A stretch of DNA of 64,000 nucleotides from Rhizobium herbae (GTDB lineage: Bacteria > Pseudomonadota > Alphaproteobacteria > Rhizobiales > Rhizobiaceae): NCBI RefSeq assembly GCF_017873135.1, contig NZ_JAGGJV010000005.1:434001-498000 (forward strand), in the 5' to 3' direction. A program made the position numbers and the translations under genes. Positions within the stretch are counted from its first letter, which is position 1, and the number at the start of each line of letters is the position of its first letter. Shown here in pieces: positions 42,045 to 51,919 of the stretch. The notes under the pieces were generated by a model. It was not told the DNA's origin. It saw only the letters and a list, made by a program, of their open reading frames with translations, and made no database searches.

Positions 42045-44405
42045 TCAAGCGTAGACCGGATCGGCCTTGGTCTCGGAAACGGCGCGCGGCGCCGTATCAG
42101 GGATGCGCAGGGAAATGATCGTTCCGACGTTTTCCTGCGAATAGATCTTCATGGCGCCGCCGTGCAGGTTGGTGAGCGACCGGGAGATGGCAAGGCCGAG
42201 ACCGGAACCGCCCTTGCTCTTGGCGTACTGGCTCTGAACCTGTTCGAACGGCTGGCCGATCTTCTCCAGCGCGAGGCGCGGAATGCCGATGCCGGTGTCG
42301 GCGATGGTGAGCGTCACTGCGCCGGCGACCTTGCGGGCGCGCAGTGAGATCTTGCCGCCTTCATTGGTGAATTTGACCGCGTTCGACAGAAGGTTCAGCA
42401 GGACCTGTTTCATTGCCCGGCGGTCGGCGGTGATCGTCAGGCCGGAGGAGATCTGCTGGTCGACGCAGATGTTTTTCTGCTGCGCCGGAATGGTGGTGAA
42501 GCGCAGGGTTTCCTCGATCAGCGGCGCGAGATCGATCGTTTCCCGGTTGATCTTCATCTGCCCGGCTTCGATCTTCGACATGTCGAGGATGTCGTTGATG
42601 ACGTTCAGCAGATGTTTGCCGCTGTCGTGGATGTCGTGGGAATATTCGTCGTATTTTTCGGAGCCGAGCGGGCCGAACATCTGATTCTGCAGGATTTCGG
42701 AAAAGCCGAGGATGGCGTTCAACGGTGTCCGCAGCTCGTGCGACATGTTGGCGAGGAATTCGGATTTCGCCCGGTTGGCCGCTTCCGCGCGCTCTTTTTC
42801 GGCCTGATAATTGGCATTGGCGACGGAGAGTTCGGCCTTTTGGCGCTCCAGCGTGATGCGGGAGGTCGAGAGGTCGCCGATCGTCGCCATCAGCCGCCGT
42901 TCGGATTCGCGCAGGCGCACCTGATGCCGCTTGAGCAGCGTGATGTCGGTGCCGACGGAGACCAGGCCGCCGTCGCGCGTGCGCCGGTCGTTGATCTGCA
43001 GCCAGCGCTGGTCGGCGAGTTGCACCTCTGATGTCTGCGAATGATTGGACCGGTCGGGATCGGCGATCCGCCGCTCGATGATCGGACGGGCGGCGGCCGC
43101 ATTGACCACGGAGCGTTCCGTGCCGGCAACGAGAACCCGGTCGGGCAGCCTGTAGGCCTGTTGATAGTGGGTGTTGCACATCACCAGCCGGTCGTTCTTG
43201 TCCCAGAGTACGAAGGCCTCGGAGGTGCATTCGATGGCGTCGGCCAGACGCTGGTCCGCCTCGGCGTAACGCTGGGCGAGCCGATGCTGCTCGGTGACGT
43301 CCATGGCGATGCCGATCAGGTGGACGCGGCCGGATGTGGTGCGGATGACCTGTGCACGCGCTCGCATCCAGACATAATGGCCATCGGCATGGCGCATGCG
43401 GAAAATCTGGTCGATCTGGCGGGCATCACCCTTGGCGATGGTGCGGGCGACCTTGTAGATGCTGCCGTCATCCGGGTGCATCAGCCGCGCGGCATCACCG
43501 AAAGATAGCACGCTGCTTTGCGGCGGCATGCCGAGCATCTCGTACATCGATCGAGACCAGAAAAGGCGGCGGTTGGGCATGTCGAAATCCCACAGGCCGC
43601 ACCGTCCGCGCGAAAGAGCCGTCTCGACCCGCAGGTTGGATTCCGCGAAGATCTGGTCGGCGTCGCGGGCGCGCTTGGCCTGGATGTAATAGGCATAGAG
43701 CACGACGAGCAGGATCGCCGAGATACCGGCGAAGAGGGTGACGTTGAGAGACACCTCGTCGCGCCACAGCTTTTCAATCCGCGCCAGGGGTGTTGCAACG
43801 AGCAGCGTCCCGGCCCCACCCGGCACCTGCATCAACGCGACGATATGCTCGGCCCCGCCGATGAAGGTCTTCATCACTGTCGAGCGTTCACCGAAATACT
43901 GGAAGGCTGCGACTTCCGGCGCCACGACGGTCAATGTTCGGCCCGTGTAGACGGCACCTTCCGGGGAACTGGCGAAAATCCGGCCATCATTGCGCACGGT
44001 CAGGACGAAGGCGCCGGCTTCGAGCATGTCGGGAGACAGGAAGGTGTTGAGCCGCTGCTCGACGTCCCATTTCTGCGCCTTGTCAAACAGGGCCACCCCG
44101 TTCTCCTGAAGTGCCGCGCTCGCGGTTGCTGCGGCAAGCATGGTGATCTGGCGGGAACTCGCCTCCATGCGCGCATATTCGACCATGATGCCGCTGATGC
44201 GGGAAATGGCGACGACGAGAAGAAACGCGGTGATCAGGATCGGGATCGAGCGCTTCAGCAACGGCTCGGCACGCGCCAGGCGCAAAGCCGCCGGCTCGGT
44301 AAAAATCCGTGCGTGCTGGATGACGCCCTTTTCCAGCTTCGAAAAGCCTGGAAATTTTGGACGCAACCGCTCACCGGCTGCGCGTCCCCGCTGCGCTTCC
44401 GCCAT
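42045..44405 (-). CDS. PAS-domain sensor histidine kinase
   Basis: A 786-residue hybrid-less kinase. Two membrane helices (SIPILITAFLLVVAISRISG near residue 50; VTLFAGISAILLVVLYAYYI near 222) flank a periplasmic sensor. Two cytoplasmic PAS domains follow: ALSRGRCGLWDFDMPNRRLF near 257 and LADAIECTSEAFVLWDKNDR near 389. The kinase core has NMSHELRTPLNAILGFSEIL near 556, with the N-box LLNLLSNAVKFTNEG and G-box KGGSGLGLAISRSLTNLHGG. The family contains CbrA/PdhS-like regulators of rhizobial cell cycle and symbiosis, and this gene is near pepN as I recall for cbrA, but I cannot confirm the identity. Confidence 0.82.
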   Translation of the reverse strand: MAEAQRGRAAGERLRPKFPGFSKLEKGVIQHARIFTEPAALRLARAEPLLKRSIPILITAFLLVVAISRISGIMVEYARMEASSRQITMLAAATASAALQENGVALFDKAQKWDVEQRLNTFLSPDMLEAGAFVLTVRNDGRIFASSPEGAVYTGRTLTVVAPEVAAFQYFGERSTVMKTFIGGAEHIVALMQVPGGAGTLLVATPLARIEKLWRDEVSLNVTLFAGISAILLVVLYAYYIQAKRARDADQIFAESNLRVETALSRGRCGLWDFDMPNRRLFWSRSMYEMLGMPPQSSVLSFGDAARLMHPDDGSIYKVARTIAKGDARQIDQIFRMRHADGHYVWMRARAQVIRTTSGRVHLIGIAMDVTEQHRLAQRYAEADQRLADAIECTSEAFVLWDKNDRLVMCNTHYQQAYRLPDRVLVAGTERSVVNAAAARPIIERRIADPDRSNHSQTSEVQLADQRWLQINDRRTRDGGLVSVGTDITLLKRHQVRLRESERRLMATIGDLSTSRITLERQKAELSVANANYQAEKERAEAANRAKSEFLANMSHELRTPLNAILGFSEILQNQMFGPLGSEKYDEYSHDIHDSGKHLLNVINDILDMSKIEAGQMKINRETIDLAPLIEETLRFTTIPAQQKNICVDQQISSGLTITADRRAMKQVLLNLLSNAVKFTNEGGKISLRARKVAGAVTLTIADTGIGIPRLALEKIGQPFEQVQSQYAKSKGGSGLGLAISRSLTNLHGGAMKIYSQENVGTIISLRIPDTAPRAVSETKADPVYA

Positions 44406-44575
44406 CTTCGTCAAATCTGTAAATCCTCATGTGATTCGATGCGCCGCTCGCTCGAACCTGACCCAATGAATCAATTGTGATTCGCCTTGTCCAGAGGAAA
44501 ACGTAAAACTTTGTTAACCATTTATCGTCATTGGAAAATGGTACTGCCGCGATTGGCGAGCCGCGAAAAACGAAA

Positions 44576-44597
44576 AAACCCCGCAATTGCGGGGTTT
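44576..44597 (-). terminator. Rho-independent terminator of pepN
   Basis: AAACCCCGCAA and TTGCGGGGTTT form a perfect self-complementary 22-base palindrome. On the minus strand it is followed by a T-tract (TTTTTT, complement of 44570-44575). It lies 26 bases after the pepN stop. Confidence 0.85.
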
Positions 44598-44622
44598 CGC
44601 CGACATTCCCACTTGATATTTC

Positions 44623-47271
44623 CTATCCCTTGAGCATGCGCTCGACGATGTCGCTGACGTCGGCGGACAGCTTCTTGCCCGCCGCGATTTCGCGCAGCGC
44701 CTTGCGGGCATGCTCGGCACGGACTTGCTCAAGCGAACGCCAGGAGCGCATCGAGGTGAGGATGCGCGCAGCAAGCTGTGGATTGCGCAGATCGATGTCG
44801 AGGATCTGGCGCGAAAGGAAGCGATAGCCTTCGCCATCGGCACGGTTGAACCCGGTCGGGTTCGAGAAGGCGAACGTGCCGACAAGGGCCCGCACCCGGT
44901 TCGGATTGGAGCCGTTGAACAGGGGATCGGCCATTAGCGCCGTGACGCGGTCGAGCGCCGCCGCGCCGGGAATGGTCGCCTGGATCGTGAACCACTTGTC
45001 GATGACGAGCGCATTGTCGGCGAAACGGGTCTTGAACGTGGCAAGGGCTTCCGCCGCCTCCGCCGATTCCGGGAACCGGTGTGCCAGGATCGTCAGCGCC
45101 TGACTAAGGTCGGTCATGTTGTTGGCGGCGTTGAATGCCGCTACCGCCCGGGCAGGCAGGTTCTCGGCATAGACGAGGTAGGAGAGGGCGGTGTTGCGCA
45201 GCGCTCGCCGCCCGGCGCTGGCCGCGTCGGGGCTGAACGGACCTGAAACGACCATCTCGTCGACAAGCGCCGCGAAAATATCCCGGCCGGCTTCGGCGAT
45301 TGCCGACATGATCTGCTGCCGCCCCGCGTGGATGGCATCGGGGTCGTTGTTGCTGCCGATTTCGCGGGCAATGTCGGCTTCGCTGGGAAGCGCCAGCGCC
45401 TGTGCCCTGAAAGCGGGCTCGAGACCGCTATCGGCAGCTGCCGCAAGCAGGGCGTCGATCAGCGACGCATCGCATTGCACAGGCTCGCCTGCCTTGGCGC
45501 TGGTGGCGGCGGCGACAAGGTTTGGCAAAGCAAGATCGTTGAGTGCCTGCCAGCGGGCGAAGAGATCGCTTTCATGCCTGGCAATATGGGCGCGATCGGC
45601 CGGCGTCTGTTCGAAGTGCAAGTTGATGGGCGTGGAAAAGCCGCGGTTCAGCGACAGGACGGGACGCGAGGTAATACCGCTGAAGGTGACGGTCTGCTTA
45701 CGCTCGACGAGATGCAGGACGTCGTCGGTCATTTCGGCGCCGGTGACGGCGGTAACCAGCGCTTCCGAGCCGTCTTCCAGCAGGAGACCGATACGCAATG
45801 GAATATGCATCGGCTCCTTGGCGCTCTGTCCGGGCGTCGGCGGTACCATCTGTTCCAGCGAAAGCGTGAAGGTCTGCTTCGCGGCATCATAGGCAGTCGA
45901 GGCCGTGACGAGCGGCGTGCCGGCCTGATGGTACCAGAGCGAAAACTGCGTCAGGTCGCGTTTGCTGACCTCGGCGAAGCAGGCGACGAAATCCTCGATC
46001 GTCACCGCCTGCCCGTCGTGGCGGTCGAAATAGAGATCCATGCCCTGCTTGAACAGATCGGCGCCGAGCAGCGTCGCGATCATCCGCGTGACTTCGCTGC
46101 CCTTTTCATAGACCGTGGTCGTATAGAAGTTGTTGATCTCGCGGAATTTCGTCGGGCGAACGGGATGGGCGAGGGGGCCTGCGTCCTCCGGAAACTGCTC
46201 GGCTTTTAGATGACGAACCTCGGCGATGCGCTTGACGGTGCGCGAGCGCTGGTCGGCCGAGAATTCATGGTCGCGATAGACCGTCAGACCTTCCTTGAGG
46301 CAGAGCTGGAACCAGTCGCGGCAGGTGATGCGGTTGCCGGTCCAGTTGTGGAAATATTCATGTGCGATGATCGCCTCGATATTGGCGTAATCGGCATCGG
46401 TCGCGGTTTCCGGATCGGCAAGGACGTACTTGTCGTTGAAGACATTCAGTCCCTTGTTCTCCATCGCGCCCATGTTGAAGTCGGACACGGCGACGATCAT
46501 GAAGATGTCGAGATCGTATTCGCGGCCAAAGCGTTCCTCGTCCCATTGCATCGAGCGCTTCAGCGCGTCCATGGCATAGGCCGCGCGCGGCTCCTTGCCG
46601 TGCTCGACGTAGATTTTCAGCGCGACTTCGCGGCCGGACATGGTGGTGAACGTATCTTCGACGATGCCGAGATCGCCGGCGACCAGGGCAAAGAGATAAC
46701 TCGGCTTCGGATGCGGATCGAACCAGGCGGCGAAATGCCGGCCATCGCCCATGCTGGCGCCGCCGAGATAGTTGCCGTTGGACAGAAGCAGTGGCGCGGT
46801 TTCCTTGTCGGCGATGATATTGACCGTATAGACGGCAAGCACATCCGGGCGATCGGGGAAATAGGTGATGCGGCGGAAGCCTTCCGCTTCGCATTGGGTG
46901 CAATAGACATCGCTGGTGCGATAGAGCCCCATCAGCTTGGTGTTGGCCTCGGGGTTGATCTCGGTGGTGATCGTCACCTCGAAGGGCGCTGTTGCCGGCA
47001 GGTTGCGGATGGTCAGCGTGTGTTCCGCCGCGTCGTAGTTCGCCGCCGCGATCTCTTCCTGGTCGAGCAGCAGGCCGGTCATCTTCAGTTCGTCGCCGTC
47101 GAGGATCAGCGGCGCGTCGGCGCTAATCCCTTCGCGCCGGTGAAAGATCAGCCGGGCTTCGACCTTGGTTTCCCTGGGATCGAGTTCGAAGGTGAGGTCC
47201 ACCCTCTCAAGGACGAAATCCGTCGGCCGGTAGTCTTCCAGATGAATGATTTCGCCCGTATCTGTCCGCAT
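44623..47271 (-). CDS. pepN: Aminopeptidase N
   Basis: An 882-residue M1 metallopeptidase from ATG 47271 (longer frames to 47430 have poor upstream signals). The substrate-binding motif is GAMENKGLNVF near residue 262; the zinc site is HEYFHNWTGNRI near 297 with the second glutamate in LCLKEGLTVY near 320; a catalytic tyrosine lies near 381. It cleaves N-terminal amino acids from peptides. E. coli PepN is 870 residues, so the length agrees. A terminator follows. No neighbour appears co-transcribed. Confidence 0.93.
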   Translation of the reverse strand: MRTDTGEIIHLEDYRPTDFVLERVDLTFELDPRETKVEARLIFHRREGISADAPLILDGDELKMTGLLLDQEEIAAANYDAAEHTLTIRNLPATAPFEVTITTEINPEANTKLMGLYRTSDVYCTQCEAEGFRRITYFPDRPDVLAVYTVNIIADKETAPLLLSNGNYLGGASMGDGRHFAAWFDPHPKPSYLFALVAGDLGIVEDTFTTMSGREVALKIYVEHGKEPRAAYAMDALKRSMQWDEERFGREYDLDIFMIVAVSDFNMGAMENKGLNVFNDKYVLADPETATDADYANIEAIIAHEYFHNWTGNRITCRDWFQLCLKEGLTVYRDHEFSADQRSRTVKRIAEVRHLKAEQFPEDAGPLAHPVRPTKFREINNFYTTTVYEKGSEVTRMIATLLGADLFKQGMDLYFDRHDGQAVTIEDFVACFAEVSKRDLTQFSLWYHQAGTPLVTASTAYDAAKQTFTLSLEQMVPPTPGQSAKEPMHIPLRIGLLLEDGSEALVTAVTGAEMTDDVLHLVERKQTVTFSGITSRPVLSLNRGFSTPINLHFEQTPADRAHIARHESDLFARWQALNDLALPNLVAAATSAKAGEPVQCDASLIDALLAAAADSGLEPAFRAQALALPSEADIAREIGSNNDPDAIHAGRQQIMSAIAEAGRDIFAALVDEMVVSGPFSPDAASAGRRALRNTALSYLVYAENLPARAVAAFNAANNMTDLSQALTILAHRFPESAEAAEALATFKTRFADNALVIDKWFTIQATIPGAAALDRVTALMADPLFNGSNPNRVRALVGTFAFSNPTGFNRADGEGYRFLSRQILDIDLRNPQLAARILTSMRSWRSLEQVRAEHARKALREIAAGKKLSADVSDIVERMLKG

Positions 47272-47793
47272 TGTTTGTCCCGCTTGCATCGCCCGTCGCG
47301 TCAGGACGCCAGGGGTGAGGCTTGGTCTTGGTGAAGAGGCTGCGCGGATAACGCGGAGCTTCCGGTGTGATCGCAAGGCGGTTCTTTTCGTCGGCGCTTG
47401 CCGTGTTTCGGCGGGCGTGATCTGTCCCATTCCTGTGCTTGCATGAGAGACTTACGAAATTCGCCCTAACAATATTTAAACCAGTCGTGTATTTTTGGCA
47501 CAGCTTATACAATTTTCCAGCTTGCCGTCCGCGTTCCCGTCCCAAACGCGAGATTGGAAGCGGTTGGCGGTGCGTGTCGGATGTTTTGCCGACGTGTTCT
47601 GTTCAACGTAGGGTATCGCTGCGGCGGCATCAAATATTTCCGCCTCGCATCACGAAAATTGATCCCTCTTTTGAAGATCGCGCGTTAAGGTGACGTTGCT
47701 TGGCGACGGATTCTCCGATCGCATCTTTTCCCGCAGCCCGTCGTTTCCACCGATTTCCGGCCCGCTGCCGTCAGTCCGTTGAGTGCGCCCCGC
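47272..47793. other. Intergenic region between pepN and EamA gene
   Basis: These 522 bases separate two divergently transcribed genes. Short frames on both strands have no ribosome binding site and no recognisable product. The promoters of pepN and of the EamA exporter gene must lie here. I see an AT-rich patch at 47460-47510, but no clear hairpin or conserved element. Confidence 0.4.
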
Positions 47794-48732
47794 ATGGATT
47801 CCGAACACTCCCAGCCGATGAAGGGTATTTCCCTCAAGGTTTTCTCCGTCGTGATTTTCGTATGCATGGCAACGCTGATCAAGGCGGCAGGAACCGGGAT
47901 TGCCACCGGCCAGATTACCTTCTACCGCTCCGCCTTCGCCATGGTGCCGATCCTGGGATATCTGGCTTTCAAAGGGCATTTGCGCACCGCTTTCTACACC
48001 AAGGACTTTTTTGGACACCTGGCGCGCGGCTTCATCGGCATTCTGGCGATGAGCTTTGGCTTTTATGGTTTGGTGCATTTGCCGCTGCCCGAAGCCATCG
48101 CGATCGGTTACGCCATGCCGTTGCTTGCCGTGGTTTTTGCTGCCGTCTTCCTGAAGGAGACAGTCCGGATCTACCGCTGGTCGGCGGTGCTGATCGGGCT
48201 TGTCGGCGTCATGATCATTACCTGGCCGCGGCTGACGCTGATGCGCGATGGCGGCTTCGGTTCGCAGGAGGCGCTCGGGGCCTTGGCCGTGCTGCTGTCG
48301 GCGGCACTCGGCGCTGTCGCCATGGTGCTGGTGCGCAAGCTGATCGCCAGGGAACGCACGCACACCATCGTGCTCTACTTCTCCCTCTCGGCCTCCTGTT
48401 TCTCGCTGCTGACGCTGCCCTTTGGCTGGGAGCCCTTGCCTTGGAAAGCCTTCCTGTTGCTGATGGCGGCAGGCTTTTGCGGCGGTGTCGCCCAGATCCT
48501 TTTGACGCAGAGCTATCGTTATGCCGATATGTCGACGATCGCACCCTTCGAATACACCTCCATCCTCCTTGGGCTGCTCATCGGCTATTTCCTGTTCGAC
48601 GAGGTGCCGTCCGGCATCATGCTGATCGGCACGGCGATCGTGGTCGGCGCCGGCATCTTCATCATTTTCCGGGAGCACCAGCTTGGCCTCGAGCGCAAGG
48701 GCGCGCGAAAACACGTCACCCCGCAGGGATGA
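47794..48732 (+). CDS. EamA/DMT-family transporter
   Basis: A 312-residue membrane protein from ATG 47794 (ATG 47818 is also possible). Ten transmembrane helices in two EamA repeats are visible, for example VFSVVIFVCMATLIKAAG at the N-terminus, GFIGILAMSFGFYGLVHL near 79, AVLIGLVGVMIITWPRL near 131 and TSILLGLLIGYFLFDEV near 254, and the final IGTAIVVGAGIFIIF. Members export amino acids, nucleotides or small metabolites; the substrate here cannot be told. It ends 15 bases before the convergent MFS gene's stop. Confidence 0.88.
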   Translation: MDSEHSQPMKGISLKVFSVVIFVCMATLIKAAGTGIATGQITFYRSAFAMVPILGYLAFKGHLRTAFYTKDFFGHLARGFIGILAMSFGFYGLVHLPLPEAIAIGYAMPLLAVVFAAVFLKETVRIYRWSAVLIGLVGVMIITWPRLTLMRDGGFGSQEALGALAVLLSAALGAVAMVLVRKLIARERTHTIVLYFSLSASCFSLLTLPFGWEPLPWKAFLLLMAAGFCGGVAQILLTQSYRYADMSTIAPFEYTSILLGLLIGYFLFDEVPSGIMLIGTAIVVGAGIFIIFREHQLGLERKGARKHVTPQG

Positions 48733-48747
48733 TCGTCGGCTGACGGT

Positions 48748-50028
48748 TCAGGGCGATTGGGCCGGAGCCGTATCATCTTCAATCAGATCGGCCGGCCGCA
48801 CCGCCTGGTTCATCGCGTTGACCGCCTCGGTCCCTGGTGTCGGAACGGTGTTGGCCTGGAAATCGGTCTTGGCGACGAGACCGTCCCTGTGGCTGCGCTT
48901 CGCGATACGCCAGGCCGCATAGGCGGCGTAAAGGGCAAAATAGACGGCGATCACCATGAAAAGCGAGGCGGGACCGAACCGGTCCATCACCGGCCCGACC
49001 ATCAGCGGTCCCGAGATCGTGCCGACACCATAGGTGATCATCATGCCCGAGGAGACCTCGACATACTCGTTCGGCCGGGCAAGATCGTTGGCATGCGCCA
49101 CGTTGAGCGCATAGATCGGAAACAGAACCGAGCCGACGAAGGCCGCGATCACATAGAGCACCAGCGGGCTGGAACCGACGAAAACGACCATGGCAAGGCA
49201 GGAGATAACGCCGACGATGCCGCAGCCGACCATGACGATGCGCCGGTCCATCCGGTCGGATGTCCTGCCGATCGGGATCTGCGATATGGCGCTGCCGGTC
49301 AGGAGCGCTGCCAGCAGCGTGGCACCCTCGGCGGTCGAAAGGCCGATCTTCTGAGTGAAGACACCGCCGAGATTGAGCCAGGCGCCGGACATGGCGCCCG
49401 CAAGAAAGGCGCCGACGACGGCGACCGGCGAGCGGCGGAACAGCCCGGGAACGTCGAAATTGGCCTGGACCGGCGGCGCGGGCATTGCCGAGGACGAGAG
49501 CGCCGTCGGCAGCAGCGCCAGCGAGAACAAGACGCCGCAGAGAATGAACAGCGATGAATTGGTCGGATCGCCGAGCGGCACCAGATACTGCCCGCCGATC
49601 GTGCCGACCATGGTGGTGATCAGGTAGAACGAGAACAGCATGCCGCGGTTCTCGTTGGTCACCCGCTCGTTGAGCCAGCTCTCAATGACGAGGTAGCTAC
49701 CCGAAATGGCAAAGCCGGAAATGGCGCGAAAGAAGATCCAGGCTCGCCAGTCGACCACCAGCCCGCACATCAGGATGGCGACGCTGAGCAGCGTGATCAG
49801 TGCGGCAAACACCCGCACATGGCCAACGCGCAACACGAATTTCGGCGTGACGATGCACGACAGGGTGAAGCCCAGCGTATAGCCGGTGGCAATCCAGGAG
49901 ATGACCAGCGTCGACCAGCCCTCAGCCACCGAGCGAACCGGCAGCACATAGCTCGCCAGCCCGAAGCCGACCATCATCAGGAGCGTGGAGAGGATCAGGC
50001 TGAACACGGATCTGAGGCTGGCCAGCAT
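48748..50028 (-). CDS. MFS transporter, YcaD-like
   Basis: A 426-residue, twelve-helix major facilitator from ATG 50028 (a TTG at 50073 would add 15 residues). I see the MFS loop LRVGHVRVFAALITLLSVAI, the helix FFRAISGFAISGSYLVIESW near 97, and VESWLNERVTNENRGMLFSF, a pattern typical of the YcaD/UMF-type subfamily. The C-terminus is soluble and charged. The substrate is unknown. Convergent with the EamA transporter. Confidence 0.87.
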   Translation of the reverse strand: MLASLRSVFSLILSTLLMMVGFGLASYVLPVRSVAEGWSTLVISWIATGYTLGFTLSCIVTPKFVLRVGHVRVFAALITLLSVAILMCGLVVDWRAWIFFRAISGFAISGSYLVIESWLNERVTNENRGMLFSFYLITTMVGTIGGQYLVPLGDPTNSSLFILCGVLFSLALLPTALSSSAMPAPPVQANFDVPGLFRRSPVAVVGAFLAGAMSGAWLNLGGVFTQKIGLSTAEGATLLAALLTGSAISQIPIGRTSDRMDRRIVMVGCGIVGVISCLAMVVFVGSSPLVLYVIAAFVGSVLFPIYALNVAHANDLARPNEYVEVSSGMMITYGVGTISGPLMVGPVMDRFGPASLFMVIAVYFALYAAYAAWRIAKRSHRDGLVAKTDFQANTVPTPGTEAVNAMNQAVRPADLIEDDTAPAQSP

Positions 50029-50253
50029 GAACGCTCCGGATGCGCTGCCTGCCGGATGCTTGATGACGCTCAAGCGGTCAGGGATGCGCGGAAAAAGGTT
50101 GGAGCGGATTGCGCGACCTGAGAAACGCCCGGCACGCCGCTCTTGGAATCAAAGAACGAGTGTCGCTCTATCCAATTTCCCTGACGCTGTCGATTGCGAC
50201 AGGCTTTGGCGCAGAAGAGGAATATGGCCGCGATGCGGCCCGAAGACGATGAA

Positions 50254-50400
50254 TTACTTCGGCAGGAAGCCGCTAGCCGCATTCCGGTCCGCATTGGCAG
50301 CCGGCGCTTCCTTGCTCAGGCGCGTATATTCGCGCGAGGCGCGCACGGCGGTGCCGATGTCGTCGAGGAGGATCCGGATAGAGCGGATGGATGCTGACAT
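50254..50400 (-). CDS. 48-residue microprotein
   Basis: A short frame from ATG 50400 with AAAGGTATC upstream on the minus strand. The product begins SASIRSIRILLDDIGTAVRA, has an AREYTRLSKEAP-like helix and ends in a polar tail (SGFLPK). Reads like a helical DNA-, RNA- or protein-binding peptide. Not in any family I know. Followed upstream by a second microprotein of the same strand, 64 bases away, so the two may be one transcript. Confidence 0.55.
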   Translation of the reverse strand: MSASIRSIRILLDDIGTAVRASREYTRLSKEAPAANADRNAASGFLPK

Positions 50401-50464
50401 GATCGGATACCTTTAGAAAAGCTGCAACAATACAAGGGCGCGCAGTTGCGCATGCCCTTGGGGG

Positions 50465-50641
50465 TTAGCGCTGGATGAATTCCGCGAAAATCTGGGCCGG
50501 ACGTGTCTTGTGGCCGTAGCCGGCTGCCGTCATCTGTTCGTTCGCGGCCGAGCCAAAGCTGGCGAAGGGCGTGCGAAGGGGCGATCCGGCGTGGCGGAGC
50601 GTTTCAAAGCCGCTGTGCAAAGGGCGAAAACGGGCAGTCAT
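50465..50641 (-). CDS. 58-residue microprotein
   Basis: A short frame from ATG 50641, with AAGGAA 9 bases before it on the minus strand. The product is arginine-rich at the start (TARFRPLHSGFETLRHAGSP), then has LRTPFASFGSAANEQMTAAG and ends in a helix (IFAEFIQR). It is probably co-transcribed with the microprotein downstream. No family recognised; codon usage resembles the chromosome, which favours a real gene. Confidence 0.55.
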   Translation of the reverse strand: MTARFRPLHSGFETLRHAGSPLRTPFASFGSAANEQMTAAGYGHKTRPAQIFAEFIQR

Positions 50642-50794
50642 GGTTCAATTCCTTATTCCAGTCCTCCCGTCTTTTTATATTGCACCGCAACATTGATTCC
50701 GCAACGGCCGCATGCGCGTTGCTGGTATGCGCAATCCGCATGGCTTTCTTCATCGTTTGTTCACAAATCAGGCAGGCGGTCTGTTCAGGCGGTT

Positions 50795-51694
50795 TTAACC
50801 ACAAATCCGGGCGCGAAATGCCAGGAGATCCTGCCAGGCCAGCCGCTTGCTGGCCGGCGCCGACATCAGGTCCTGCGGGTGCAGGGTGGCGAGGGCGGGA
50901 ACCGTCGTGCCGCCGGTCGGCCCGCCGATCGGAATATCGCGCCATTCGCCGCGCATGTGATGGATCATCTCGTTGCCGCCGAAGAAGAAACGGGCAGCGA
51001 AATTACCGAGGATCAGCAGGTGCCGGGGTTCCGCCAGTACGATCTGGCGCTCGATGAACGGACGGCAGATGTCGGTTTCGCGGGACGAGGGCGGGCGGTT
51101 CCCCGGCGGGCGCCAGGGAATGACATTGGTGAGCAGCACGGACGACCGGTCCAGCCCGATCGCTGCCAGCATGCGTTCCAGCATCTGCCCCTGCTTGCCC
51201 GAAAAGGGGACGCCCTCGCGATCGTCGTCACCGTTCGGCACAGGGCCGATCACCATGATGCCGGAGGACGGGTTGCCATCGGCAAAAACCATGTTTCGGG
51301 CGCTGTTTTTCAGATTGCAGCCGGAAAAGGCCTCCATGGCGCTCTTCAGTTCAGCCAGAGACCGGGCGGAATCGGCGGCAAATCGCGCTTCGGCGATTGC
51401 CTGTTCGTCGGGAATGGCCATTTGCGGGACGGCAGCCGGTGCCGCTGGCCCCTTGTTGCCGGCGGAATTGCCTCTTTCTCGGGCAGTTGGCGTATGTGGC
51501 GCATCGTTCCGCTCTGAGGCCTGCGCTTTTTGCATGGCTTGCGCGGCGCCATTGCCGCGTGCCGCCTTTGCCTGGGCAAACTCCGCGAAGCGATCGACAG
51601 GCTCGTCTTCCAGCAGCCATTCGACGCCCGCTTCCGCATGGAAATGTAGAAGGGCGGCAAGTTCGGCCGGGCTCATGGTGTCGCTGGAGATCAT
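50795..51694 (-). CDS. Uracil-DNA glycosylase superfamily, family 4-like
   Basis: A 299-residue protein. Residues 1-110 are a low-complexity, alanine-rich extension. The rest follows family 4 UDG: NMVFADGNPSSGIMVIGPVP (motif A region, here GPVPN in place of GExPG), DDREGVPFSGKQGQMLERML, RPPGNRPPSSRETDICRPF, LLILGNFAARFFFG and TLHPQDLMSAPASKRLAWQDL. Of the four Fe-S cysteines expected, only two are present: FSGCNL lacks the first and NVIPWRPPG has W for C. Activity on uracil is therefore uncertain. It would act in base-excision repair. Confidence 0.8.
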   Translation of the reverse strand: MISSDTMSPAELAALLHFHAEAGVEWLLEDEPVDRFAEFAQAKAARGNGAAQAMQKAQASERNDAPHTPTARERGNSAGNKGPAAPAAVPQMAIPDEQAIAEARFAADSARSLAELKSAMEAFSGCNLKNSARNMVFADGNPSSGIMVIGPVPNGDDDREGVPFSGKQGQMLERMLAAIGLDRSSVLLTNVIPWRPPGNRPPSSRETDICRPFIERQIVLAEPRHLLILGNFAARFFFGGNEMIHHMRGEWRDIPIGGPTGGTTVPALATLHPQDLMSAPASKRLAWQDLLAFRARICG

Positions 51695-51776
51695 GGGTTT
51701 CTTGTACAGAAGCGCGGGCGGGCAGGGAAGACTATTGGTGATGCTATCGCATAGGGATTTACGATGTCAGCACCGC

Positions 51777-51912
51777 TCTCCCTCTTCTCCCCAGCGGGGA
51801 GAAGTGTCGAGCGTAGCGAGACGATGAGGGGGCGGTGCGGCAAATTCTTGTGTGCTTGGCCCCCTCATCCGGCCCTACGGGCCACCTTCTCCCCGCCGGG
51901 GAGAAGAGGGAA
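51777..51912. repeat. RIME-type repeat, two palindromes
   Basis: TTCTCCCCAGCGGGGAGAAG (51783-51802) and, 66 bases on, CCCCTCATCCGGCCCTACGG followed by TTCTCCCCGCCGGGGAGAAG. This is the most complete RIME copy in the window, lying between UDG and the Hsp70 gene. It matches the units at 9.9-10.05 and 22.94-22.99 kb. Confidence 0.85.
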
Positions 51913-51919
51913 CCACCAA

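Noticed and set aside
47439-47693. An 84-residue frame between pepN and the EamA gene
   Set aside because: No Shine-Dalgarno sequence, poor codon use and no conserved features.
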